The position numbers and the translations under genes are program-made. From NCBI GenBank assembly GCA_029335925.2, contig JARJMX020000032.1, positions 1 through 9,159 of the forward strand: a DNA stretch of 9,159 bases. Direction: 5' to 3'. This document shows positions 1 through 5,920 of this stretch, piece by piece. This DNA comes from Gammaproteobacteria bacterium. Its GTDB lineage: Bacteria; Pseudomonadota; Gammaproteobacteria; Halothiobacillales; Halothiobacillaceae. A model generated the notes under the pieces. It made no database searches and was not told where the DNA came from. It was given only the letters and a program-made list of their open reading frames with translations. The first letter of the stretch is position 1, and each line of letters starts with the position of its first letter.

Positions 1-2
1 CC

Positions 3-452
3 CAGGCCTGGGCCGTGCTCAGCGGCACCGCCCGCGGGGAGCGGAGCGAGCAGGTCCTCAAGGCCATGGAAGAACGCCTGATCGACAAGAACGTCGGCAT
101 CATCCGTCTGCTCACCCCCGCGTTCGACCAGACCCCGCACGACCCCGGCTACATCAAAGGCTACGTCGCCGGCGTGCGTGAGAACGGCGGCCAGTACACC
201 CACGCCGCCCTGTGGGCGGTGATGGCCTTCGCCCAAGCCGGCCACAAGGACAAGGCGCTGGAGCTGCTGGCCATGCTCAGCCCCATCCGTCATACCGCCA
301 CCCCTGCCGGGGCCGAGCGTTACATGGCCGAACCGTATGTGATCGCTGCCGACGTCTACGGTATGGCCCCGCACAACGGCCGCGGCGGCTGGACCTGGTA
401 CACCGGCTCCGCGGGCTGGATGCTCACCGCGGCCGCACTGATCGGCCACTGA
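3..452 (+). CDS. C-terminal part of a GH94 / cyclic beta-glucan synthase-type protein (partial, 5' end outside window)
   Basis: The reading frame is open from the left edge, so the true start lies upstream. The visible 149 residues match the C-terminal part of the GH94 phosphorylase domain found in cyclic beta-1,2-glucan synthases (NdvB/ChvB type) and cellobiose-phosphorylase-like proteins. Matching stretches are QAWAVLSG at the start, then YIKGYVAGVRENGGQYTHAA, EPYVIAADVYG and RGGWTWYTGSAGWM. Known members use this (alpha/alpha)6-barrel region for glucan phosphorolysis or chain-length control. The protein stops about 9 residues after WTWYTGSAGWM. Family members normally continue for several tens of residues into a final beta-rich segment, so this copy looks 3'-truncated, and neither other frame downstream restores it. 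The next gene starts 31 nt later on the same strand, so the two are probably co-transcribed. The exact enzyme (glucan synthase or stand-alone phosphorylase) cannot be decided without the N-terminus. Confidence 0.82.
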   Translation, partial: QAWAVLSGTARGERSEQVLKAMEERLIDKNVGIIRLLTPAFDQTPHDPGYIKGYVAGVRENGGQYTHAALWAVMAFAQAGHKDKALELLAMLSPIRHTATPAGAERYMAEPYVIAADVYGMAPHNGRGGWTWYTGSAGWMLTAAALIGH

Positions 453-483
453 TGTTCCTTAACCAACGCCAGGGAAACACGGT

Positions 484-1530
484 ATGAGCGAGATGTCTTC
501 AACCGCCGCACCCGCACAGGAAAGACTACCCTGGATGCATTGGCTGGCCTTCGGCGTGGTGATCGCCGCCGTCTTCTTCACGGTCGGACAACACCTGCTG
601 CCCGCCCTGCTCGCGGGCCTGCTCATGCACCAGCTGGTGCACGCCATTGCCAAACGGCTGATCAGCCCTACCTTCTCCTCGCACCTTGCGCGGGTGGTGG
701 CCATCCTGCTCGTCTCCGCCATCGTCCTGACCCTGCTGACCTTAGGCGCACTCGCCCTGCTCAAGCTCCTGCACGGCACCGGTCAGGAGGGCGTGGAAGG
801 GCTGATGAAGCAAATGGCCCGCATCCTCGATGACACCAAGGCGGCCCTCCCCACATGGGCCGAGCAGTGGCTGCCGCCGGATACGGAAACGCTCAAACAG
901 CATGCTGTGGATTGGCTACGCAGCCATGCCGCCGAGGTGGGGAGCGCCGGCGGTGCGCTGGGTTATGGCCTGGTGCACCTCCTTATCGGGCTCATCATCG
1001 GTGCGATGATCTCCCTTCACACCGAAGCAGCGGACCCCGAAGCCATGCGTCCACTGGCGCGGGCGCTGTTGCAGGAAATCAGCGCCTTCAGCCACGCCTT
1101 TCGCCGCATCATCACCGCCCAAGCCTGGATCACCACAGTCAATACCACCCTCACCGGAATCTACTTGCTGGTCGCCCTGCCCCTGGCAGGCGTTCACCTG
1201 CCGCTGGTCAAGACCATGGTGCTGGTCACCTTCGTCATGGGCTTCATTCCCATCGTTGGTAATCTGGTCAGCAACACCGTCATTACCATCATCAGTCTCT
1301 CGCATTCCGTCATGGTGGCCGCCAGCTCCCTGGCCTTTCTGGTGATTGTGCACAAGGTCGAATACTTCCTAAATGCCCGCATCGTCGGTAGCCATATCCG
1401 CGCCCGGGCCTGGGAGATCCTGATCGCCATGCTGGCCATGGAACGCATCGCAGGCCTCCCGGGCCTTGTGGTCAGTCCGATCCTCTATGCCTACATCAAG
1501 GATGGGTTGAAGAAGCGGGGCTGGGTTTAA
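484..1530 (+). CDS. AI-2E transporter / PerM-family membrane protein
   Basis: A 348-residue polytopic membrane protein of the AI-2E/PerM (UPF0118) family, whose usual length is about 340-380. Visible hydrophobic segments lie at about 18-50 (two spans), 68-96, 157-178, 215-236, 243-270, 276-296 and 308-337. An amphipathic stretch at about 98-155 sits between spans 3 and 4, as is typical. Family-like features near the C-terminus are FIPIVGN (254-260), an N-containing helix around FLNARIVG (295-302), and a Gly/Pro-rich end GLPGLVVSPILYAY (324-337). Members are proposed exporters or permeases (autoinducer-2, Na+/H+ or unknown substrates), and the substrate cannot be read from sequence. The start has an AGGGA Shine-Dalgarno at 471-475, 8 nt from the ATG. 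The gene follows the GH94 gene closely, so an operon is likely. Its TAA stop abuts the left inverted repeat of a degenerate insertion element, so the last bases were probably rewritten by that insertion without changing the protein. Confidence 0.85.
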   Translation: MSEMSSTAAPAQERLPWMHWLAFGVVIAAVFFTVGQHLLPALLAGLLMHQLVHAIAKRLISPTFSSHLARVVAILLVSAIVLTLLTLGALALLKLLHGTGQEGVEGLMKQMARILDDTKAALPTWAEQWLPPDTETLKQHAVDWLRSHAAEVGSAGGALGYGLVHLLIGLIIGAMISLHTEAADPEAMRPLARALLQEISAFSHAFRRIITAQAWITTVNTTLTGIYLLVALPLAGVHLPLVKTMVLVTFVMGFIPIVGNLVSNTVITIISLSHSVMVAASSLAFLVIVHKVEYFLNARIVGSHIRARAWEILIAMLAMERIAGLPGLVVSPILYAYIKDGLKKRGWV

Positions 1531-1545
1531 CAGGCCGTTGAAAAA
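1531..1545 (+). repeat. Left terminal inverted repeat of the IS5-family element
   Basis: CAGGCCGTTGAAAAA, an exact reverse complement of 2272-2286. It begins directly after the stop codon of the upstream permease gene. Confidence 0.9.
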
Positions 1546-1642
1546 TCCCCTGCGAGCGCCGACTTAGCCGCTATGATCTGAAGCCATCTGCAAACGGCCC
1601 AAACGAAGACGATGCAAGGCCACCAAGACTTCCAAGGGGCGA

Positions 1643-2142
1643 TGTTCAGCTACCTCCCTCAGCCTTGAAGAGCGAGTGCCGCAGGCCCATCCGCTGCACA
1701 AGCTGCGCGCCGTGGTCGATATACTGCTGACAACGATGGATCGTGAATTCGAAGCGGTTAACGCCCGCCAAAATCTCCCCTCGGTGCCGCCGAAGAGGCT
1801 GCTCAAGGCCTGGCTGCTGCAAACCCTGTTCTTCCATCCGCAGCGCGCTAGCGGGTCAAGGCCATCGACGATAACCTGCTCTACCGCCCCTCGGCGGTGG
1901 ATGGCCGCATTAAACACCACGCGAAACACCACGCGAAACACCACGCGGACCCCAAGACCAGCTTCAAAGTGCGCAAGCGCATCGAAGAGGTCTTTGGCTG
2001 GATCAAGACCGTGAGCGGTCAGGCCAAAACCCAACTGATCGGTCAGGCCAAGCTCGCGGCCAAGACACTGCTTTGCTTTGCCACCTACACCCGGGTGCGC
2101 ATAGGCAGCATCAGCATCGGGTGGGACGCGCATCATGCGTGA
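1643..2142 (+). pseudogene. IS5-family transposase, frameshifted with internal deletion
   Basis: Translation starts plausibly at the ATG at 1643 (MFSYL, a common start in this group) but hits a TGA at 1667. A CTCCCTC stretch at 1655-1661 looks like a 4-bp duplication. Removing four bases rejoins the typical N-terminus, LEERVPQAHPLHKLRAVVD, then a stretch with SVPPKRLLKAWLLQ. Near 1840-1865 the frame breaks again and the family motif AIDDNLLYR is seen in another frame (about 1861-1886). Sequence then jumps straight to the C-terminal SAVDGR and RKRIEEVFGWIKT (about 1975-2013), which holds the last catalytic Glu of the DDE triad in its R..IEE.F...K context. The segment holding both catalytic Asp residues is gone, probably about 200 codons. 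The product cannot be an active transposase. Confidence 0.85.
1912..1947 (+). repeat. Three perfect tandem copies of a 12-bp unit
   Basis: AAACACCACGCG occurs three times head to tail at 1912-1923, 1924-1935 and 1936-1947. In the transposase frame this gives a His-rich HHAK-type repeat just before the conserved C-terminal RKRIEEVFGW block. It probably arose by slippage in a dead gene, since the unit is in frame but lies in a poorly conserved linker. Confidence 0.9.
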
Positions 2143-2165
2143 GCTATGGCCCAATATGGGTAAAA

Positions 2166-2183
2166 CGGCCTGCAAACAGGCCG
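2166..2183. repeat. Subterminal hairpin inside the IS element
   Basis: CGGCCTG-CAAA-CAGGCCG gives a 7-bp perfect stem with a 4-nt loop, 23 bp past the transposase stop codon. There is no T-tract, so it is not a standard intrinsic terminator. It may attenuate transcription or read-through at the transposase end. CAGGCCG also repeats the outermost bases of the terminal repeat. Confidence 0.5.
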
Positions 2184-2271
2184 AAACAGCCGCTCCAAGC
2201 GCTTCGCAGGCATATGTCAGGGCCACCCGTTTCTTCGAAATCAGCGCCCATATAGCCTCCCCGATGCGTAC

Positions 2272-2286
2272 TTTTTCAACGGCCTG
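2272..2286 (-). repeat. Right terminal inverted repeat of the IS5-family element
   Basis: TTTTTCAACGGCCTG, the exact reverse complement of the left repeat at 1531-1545. It marks the boundary between the GC-rich left part of the window and the lower-GC central block. Confidence 0.9.
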
Positions 2287-2560
2287 CTAGACATAGGATG
2301 AGTGGATAACACTGAAAAGGTGGCGGCAAGTATATGTGCTAGAGAAGGGCGCGGGAAAATCCAGTGTGTTCTTACTGGGTGTGACCCTAGGAATGAGCAG
2401 GATACTAAAAACATCATCCATGCATTTTAGCCTTGTCAGAGTCCGGTACACGCCCGGATTCTTTATCCACCAGTCAATGACTGATGTGATCGACTTACGT
2501 GTAGGATATCCATGCCCCGCTCTGACAGGCTGCTGAAATAAGTATTTAAACAGGCTTTTA
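2287..2560. other. Intergenic segment with no recognisable gene
   Basis: Short open frames on both strands here have no recognisable domain and no ribosome binding site. The only structure seen is TGTCAGAG (2434-2441) facing CTCTGACA (2520-2527), an 8-bp inverted repeat about 78 bp apart, and an IS-end-like string CAGGCTGCTGAAATA at 2525-2539. Base composition is already lower in GC than the genes to the left. It may be decayed mobile DNA or the outer upstream region of the next operon. Confidence 0.5.
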
Positions 2561-2580
2561 GGGTGATATGAATCATAAAT

Positions 2581-2594
2581 TTAGCAAATGCTAA
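2581..2594. promoter_or_regulatory. 14-bp palindrome, candidate activator or operator site
   Basis: TTAGCA-AA-TGCTAA is a perfect 6+6 palindrome. Its centre lies about 154 bp upstream of the predicted sigma-54 transcription start (about 2742), a normal distance for an enhancer-binding activator. A possible -10-like TAATAT (2592-2597) overlaps its right arm, so it could instead be an operator for a sigma-70 promoter. The cognate regulator is not in the window. It does not match the FNR box (TTGAT-N4-ATCAA). Confidence 0.35.
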
Positions 2595-2697
2595 TATAAA
2601 AGTGCACAGGGATATTGCGCTTCTTGCTTAACAAAACCCGACTCCGCTTGGGTCATCTGGAGGGATTTCATTTTTTGTACAACCAAAAAGCCTTAAA

Positions 2698-2710
2698 AAT
2701 CAACGTGTTA
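2698..2710 (+). promoter_or_regulatory. Candidate IHF binding site
   Basis: AATCAACGTGTTA fits the IHF consensus WATCAANNNNTTR at every defined position. An A/T-rich run (2670-2700) precedes it, as is common at IHF sites. It lies about 6 bp upstream of the -24 element, between the palindrome at 2581-2594 and the promoter, where IHF bending would bring a distant activator to sigma-54 polymerase. The consensus is short enough to occur by chance; its placement is what makes it credible. Confidence 0.45.
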
Positions 2711-2715
2711 ATTTC

Positions 2716-2731
2716 TGGCATGGATATTGCT
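2716..2731 (+). promoter_or_regulatory. Candidate sigma-54 (RpoN) -24/-12 promoter of the bd-like operon
   Basis: TGGCATG-GATA-TTGCT matches the sigma-54 consensus TGGCACG-N4-TTGCW with one difference (T for C in the -24 block) and exact spacing. GG at 2717-2718 and GC at 2729-2730 are the invariant dinucleotides. Counting 12 bp on from the GC places transcription start at about 2742, leaving a leader of about 48 nt before the first gene. No convincing sigma-70 promoter competes at this position. Confidence 0.6.
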
Positions 2732-2789
2732 TTATGCCTCTATGCTTTGGCGCTTGACCAGGTGATAAACATTAGGAGGAATCCTCATC

Positions 2790-4205
2790 ATGCTTGAAAT
2801 GCTTGGGTTGTACCCACAGTGGTACGTGCCGGGAATTGGGACAGCGTGGGTGATGGGTATTATCGGCACGATTCACGTGCTGGCATCCCATACGTCGGTT
2901 GGTGCGTCTTGGCTGTTTGCCTTGCTGGCCCAGAAATCCGTCAATGAAAACAAACCGGAAATCATGACGTATTTGAAAAAATACGGCATGTTTTTGCTGG
3001 CGTTTTCTTACATCATCGGTTCGATTACCGGGCCGGGGATATGGTATTCCGTCACGGTGGCGAGCCCGCGCGGGATCAGTGGTTTGATTCACAATTTTGT
3101 CTGGTTGTGGGCAACGGAGTGGGTGTTCTTTTTTGTCGAAGTGGTGGGCGTGTACGCCATGGTTTACTTGATCGGCAAGATTGACAACAAAACCTATCTG
3201 AAGCTTGCCTGGTCGTTTGCGGTGGCTTCGTGGGCGACCATGATTCTGATCGTGCCGATTTTGAGCTTCATGATGTGGCCCGGTAACGACCGTTGGTACA
3301 ACACGGGTTCAACTTTTGATGCCGCATTTAACCTGAATTACTTCGCGCACTTGGGGATTCGCACGGCGTTTATGTTTGCGGTGGCTGGCGCGGTGGGGGG
3401 TATTATTGCCGCCACACTGAAAGACCGTGAAACACGCATCGAGATCACGCGCTTCCTTTCCAAAATGGGCTTGGCGGGCATGTTCCTCATGCTGGTGATG
3501 TTCATGTGGTACACGGTGACCTTACCGCCAACCGCGCGAATGATTATGGAAGTCCAGATGATGCCGAAATACGGCAGTATACTCGGCGCGTTGCTGATCG
3601 CGACGCTGCTGTATTTCCTGTTCACTGCCTGGAAGCCGATGTATTTGCGCCAGAGCATTGCGGTGGTCATGACGCTTGCGATTGGTCTGTTTGGCCTATG
3701 GCCGGAGGAGCGTTCGCGCGAATCCATGCGTAAGCCTTATGTGGCTGGGCAGTACATCTACTCCAACCAGTTCTTCGCCCGCGATGTGCCGGGCAAGGGT
3801 GTGGTCTCGGATATGCCGCTGATCGAGGCGAAAGGTGTGTTGGCTACCAATTATTTTGTGCCTGATGATTTGCGCAAAATTACACCAGAGAACCAAATGC
3901 GTGCCGGCGAGTTGTTGACCAAGGTGATGTGTGCCAACTGTCACAGTTTGGAACCCAAGGGAGCCTTGCGGCCGCTGCCTGCGCTATTTGGGTTCTCCAC
4001 TGAGCCAAAAATGATCCAGGCCTATCTCGATGGCGCGTTGTACCACGGCAAAATTCCCTACATGCCGAGGATGCCCTTGCCGGAAGACGAGCGGGCGGCG
4101 ATAGCCGCGTACATTGCCTCGCTCTCTGACGGGAAAGCTCCGAGCACGGTAGTCAGTCAAGCCGCACAAGACATTCATCCATCCCATACAAAAGGAGTGA
4201 ACTAA
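2790..4205 (+). CDS. CydA-superfamily membrane protein with fused C-terminal cytochrome c domain
   Basis: A 471-residue protein with about eight membrane spans (roughly 18-47, 65-90, 103-128, 138-163, 187-210, 225-245, 262-281, 286-304) and a C-terminal class I cytochrome c domain (about 366-447). CydA-like features are His29 in IHVLASHTSVGAS (compare HFLFVPLTLG of CydA, heme b595 ligand), Glu110 and Glu117 in span 3 (resembling the CydA glutamate pair near heme d), and His187 in FAHLGIR (resembling the b558 ligand). RKPY at 314-317 sits where CydA has GRQPW. The CydA quinol loop is missing: span 6 runs to a short PPTAR loop. Heme c is bound by CANCH (381-385), with Met425 or Met428 as distal ligand. 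This suggests a bd-like reductase core taking electrons from cytochrome c, close in layout to the divergent bd-superfamily ('OR-N') proteins described in Nitrospirota. AGGAGGA at 2774-2780 sets the start. Its TAA overlaps the next ATG by 1 nt. Substrate is inferred. Confidence 0.75.
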   Translation: MLEMLGLYPQWYVPGIGTAWVMGIIGTIHVLASHTSVGASWLFALLAQKSVNENKPEIMTYLKKYGMFLLAFSYIIGSITGPGIWYSVTVASPRGISGLIHNFVWLWATEWVFFFVEVVGVYAMVYLIGKIDNKTYLKLAWSFAVASWATMILIVPILSFMMWPGNDRWYNTGSTFDAAFNLNYFAHLGIRTAFMFAVAGAVGGIIAATLKDRETRIEITRFLSKMGLAGMFLMLVMFMWYTVTLPPTARMIMEVQMMPKYGSILGALLIATLLYFLFTAWKPMYLRQSIAVVMTLAIGLFGLWPEERSRESMRKPYVAGQYIYSNQFFARDVPGKGVVSDMPLIEAKGVLATNYFVPDDLRKITPENQMRAGELLTKVMCANCHSLEPKGALRPLPALFGFSTEPKMIQAYLDGALYHGKIPYMPRMPLPEDERAAIAAYIASLSDGKAPSTVVSQAAQDIHPSHTKGVN

Positions 4206-5437
4206 TGGATGCTGCAACGACCGCAGCCATGCTGCACACCCTCCAGGATCCGACGGGGATTCCATCCCATCCACTGATTTTTCAGGTGCTGATGGTGTTG
4301 ACCTGGGTTCCGCATATCTTGTTTGTGAACATCAGTCTCGGTGCGGCTTTAATGGGGCTTTATGCGTTCACCAGGCGCCATGATCCTCACTGGCGTGCGC
4401 TTTCCGAAGCCATGACCAAGGTCGCCAAGGTTGGCGTATCTTTGTTGATCGTGCTTGGGGTGGCGCCACTGTTGTTTACACAAACCATTTACGACCCGCA
4501 GTGGTACGCATCGAATGTGTTGTCAGCCTCGTGGGTGATCGGTTTTATCTTCACCCTGACAATAGGCTATCTCGCCTGGTTTGCGTTTTATATGAAAAAC
4601 CACGGCGAGCATGCTCCGGGATGGATTTTCTGGCTGGGCGCCTTTGGTTTAGCCATGTTCCTGCTGGATGGTTTTATCATGCACGTGCTCGCCTACCAAG
4701 GACTACGCCCAGAACAATGGTTGGCATGGTACACCCCCGGCGGCCATGTGGATATGTCAGGCACAAGCATTCATGCGTATGAATTGTCACGTTTTGGCTT
4801 TCTTATGGCCATGAGTGTGACTGTATTTGGTACCTTCATGATCGCGTATGGCGATTACTTCAAGGTGCGTACGGATCGTAGCCCGGCCTACCTCACCTTT
4901 GCACGCAATCTTGGAAATCACATCGCCATCGCAGGAGCGGCGCTGCAAATGGTGTTTCTCTTATGGTGGTTGATGGATGTGCCCGCCGAGCTGCATATCT
5001 GGACACACGCCATGACATGGTTGCTGCTGCTGTATCTCGGCGTGTTATTCGCTGCCGTATGGATAGCCCGAGGCAAGACTGAAGGGCAGGGGTACAGGCT
5101 TTTGACCATGAGCGTGGGCATGGCAGGTCTTGTAGCCATTTTCCGTGAGGTACTGCGCATGGCCTATATGGCGCCTTTCCAATACAACGTGTTAGATTAT
5201 AAGGTGAACTGGGATGTGCCGTCGTTTGTTTTGTTCCTGTTCACCATCATTGGCGTAGGTGGACTGATGGGCGGCTTCATCATAACACTGGTGTACAAGG
5301 CGGGGCGCGTGAAGGGGGCCTATCAGGCGGATGCGACGGTGACCAAACTCGGTACGGGGTCAGTGGCTGCGACCGCGATCTGGGTGGCGACTTTCCTCGG
5401 CGTCGGCATCTGGATTTGGCTGCGCAACAACCTTTAA
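4205..5437 (+). CDS. Second CydA-like membrane subunit, paralogue of the preceding gene
   Basis: A 410-residue protein with about nine hydrophobic spans and no heme c motif. Its start overlaps the preceding stop codon (TAATG) and has AGGAG at 4193-4197, so the two are translationally coupled and likely form one complex. PHILFVNISLGAA (36-48) resembles the heme-ligand helix HFLFVPLTLG of CydA and aligns with H29..S..GA of gene 1. A shared RExxRxxY motif occurs at 314-321 here and 310-317 in gene 1, supporting duplication. The two acidic residues of span 3 in gene 1 are not matched (SASWVIGFIFTLTIG) and the His187 position appears to be Tyr192. This subunit therefore probably lacks the oxygen-reducing heme and has a structural or electron-transfer role like CydB or CydA'. 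Other His residues in or near membrane segments (160, 239, 264) could still bind heme b. No CydB- or CydX-like gene is present. An alternative is a quinone-interacting subunit. Confidence 0.7.
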   Translation: MDAATTAAMLHTLQDPTGIPSHPLIFQVLMVLTWVPHILFVNISLGAALMGLYAFTRRHDPHWRALSEAMTKVAKVGVSLLIVLGVAPLLFTQTIYDPQWYASNVLSASWVIGFIFTLTIGYLAWFAFYMKNHGEHAPGWIFWLGAFGLAMFLLDGFIMHVLAYQGLRPEQWLAWYTPGGHVDMSGTSIHAYELSRFGFLMAMSVTVFGTFMIAYGDYFKVRTDRSPAYLTFARNLGNHIAIAGAALQMVFLLWWLMDVPAELHIWTHAMTWLLLLYLGVLFAAVWIARGKTEGQGYRLLTMSVGMAGLVAIFREVLRMAYMAPFQYNVLDYKVNWDVPSFVLFLFTIIGVGGLMGGFIITLVYKAGRVKGAYQADATVTKLGTGSVAATAIWVATFLGVGIWIWLRNNL

Positions 5438-5515
5438 GCAAATTGTTGCTTGGTGGCTTGCCGGTGGCTGGGCTACCAGGCGCTTCGTGGTTTATCTATG
5501 TTTAGGGAATATACG

Positions 5516-5815
5516 ATGAAAACATTGCTTTTGCTTGGCGTACTCTGCGCGCTTCCCATGGTTCAGGTTATGGCCGCTGATATCGCTGCGGGCGAAAAAA
5601 AAGCCGCCGTCTGCCTGGCTTGTCATGGTAAAGATGGACATGCGGCGATCAAGACCTACCCCAATCTGGCCGGTCAAAACCCGGAATATCTGGTTGTAGC
5701 TCTCAAAGGCTATCGGGATGGTTCACGTCTTTATCCGATCATGGTGCCGATGGCCAAGGCAGTGAGCGATACCGACATGGAGTATATTGCGGCATATTTT
5801 GCGCAGTTCACATAA
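5516..5815 (+). CDS. Small periplasmic class I cytochrome c (c553/c4-like)
   Basis: A 99-residue protein. Residues 1-20 form a Sec signal peptide (MKTLLLLGVL start, cleavage likely near VMA-AD). The mature part of about 79 residues is one class I cytochrome c fold with CLACH (33-37) for covalent heme, YPNLAGQN (48-55) after it, and a distal Met most likely at 76 in RLYPIMVPMAK. The end SDTDMEYIAAYFAQ is typical of c553/c4 domains. It lies 78 nt after gene 2 and before the operon terminator, so it is probably co-transcribed. It is a natural electron donor to the heme c domain fused to gene 1. GGGA at 5505-5508 lies 7 nt before this ATG. In-frame starts at 5450 and 5498 are possible but would put extra residues ahead of a complete signal peptide. 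Confidence 0.9.
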   Translation: MKTLLLLGVLCALPMVQVMAADIAAGEKKAAVCLACHGKDGHAAIKTYPNLAGQNPEYLVVALKGYRDGSRLYPIMVPMAKAVSDTDMEYIAAYFAQFT

Positions 5816-5839
5816 GCCAAAGTCCTCCAACGATCAAAC

Positions 5840-5867
5840 AGCCCCACAAGTTGGTGGGGCTTTTTTT
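5840..5867 (+). terminator. Rho-independent terminator of the bd-like operon
   Basis: AGCCCCAC (5840-5847) pairs perfectly with GTGGGGCT (5854-5861) across a 6-nt loop, followed by a T-run to 5867. It lies 25 bp after the cytochrome c stop codon. Confidence 0.93.
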
Positions 5868-5920
5868 ATGAATCGTTGTTTATTTTATGTTGTAACCTCA
5901 TTAAGGTGGTCATCAGGTGG

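Larger units (their letters stand above)
1531..2286 (+). mobile_element. Internally deleted IS5-family insertion sequence
   Basis: A 756-bp element bounded by perfect 15-bp terminal inverted repeats (CAGGCCGTTGAAAAA at 1531-1545, its complement at 2272-2286). Between them lies a broken transposase of IS5-family type. Full-length relatives are usually 1.2-1.6 kb, so roughly half the element is missing. It is non-autonomous, but with both ends intact it could in principle be moved by a full-length relative elsewhere in the genome. The flanks read TTAA on the left (1527-1530) and CTAG on the right (2287-2290). The shared TA fits a 2-bp target duplication, seen in some IS5 subgroups, with one end base lying outside the perfect repeat. 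The family assignment rests on the transposase fragments; the subgroup is not certain. Confidence 0.85.

Noticed and set aside
916..1353. Minus-strand open frame inside the permease gene
   Set aside because: The translation is Asp/Gly/His-rich low-complexity sequence typical of the complement of a hydrophobic coding region. No ribosome site is visible.
1912..1947. CRISPR-like array
   Set aside because: The units are 12 bp, directly adjacent and without spacers: a simple tandem repeat in a broken transposase.
1564..2226. Long minus-strand open frame across the IS element
   Set aside because: It is antisense to the recognisable transposase pieces and crosses their frame breaks. It has no family motif and includes the 12-bp repeat.
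2336..2536. Short plus-strand open frame after the IS element
   Set aside because: It has no Shine-Dalgarno, no domain and no neighbour that would use it.
2545..2790. FNR/ANR box upstream of the bd-like operon
   Set aside because: FNR sites are common before oxidase genes, but no TTGAT-N4-ATCAA palindrome was found. AATCAA at 2698-2703 fits an IHF site better.
2615..2797. Small open frame overlapping the operon promoter and first start codon
   Set aside because: It covers the sigma-54, IHF and Shine-Dalgarno elements and lacks a ribosome site, so a leader peptide is not supported.
5450..5515. N-terminal extension of the small cytochrome c
   Set aside because: It would place 22 residues ahead of a complete signal peptide; the ATG at 5516 has a suitable ribosome site.
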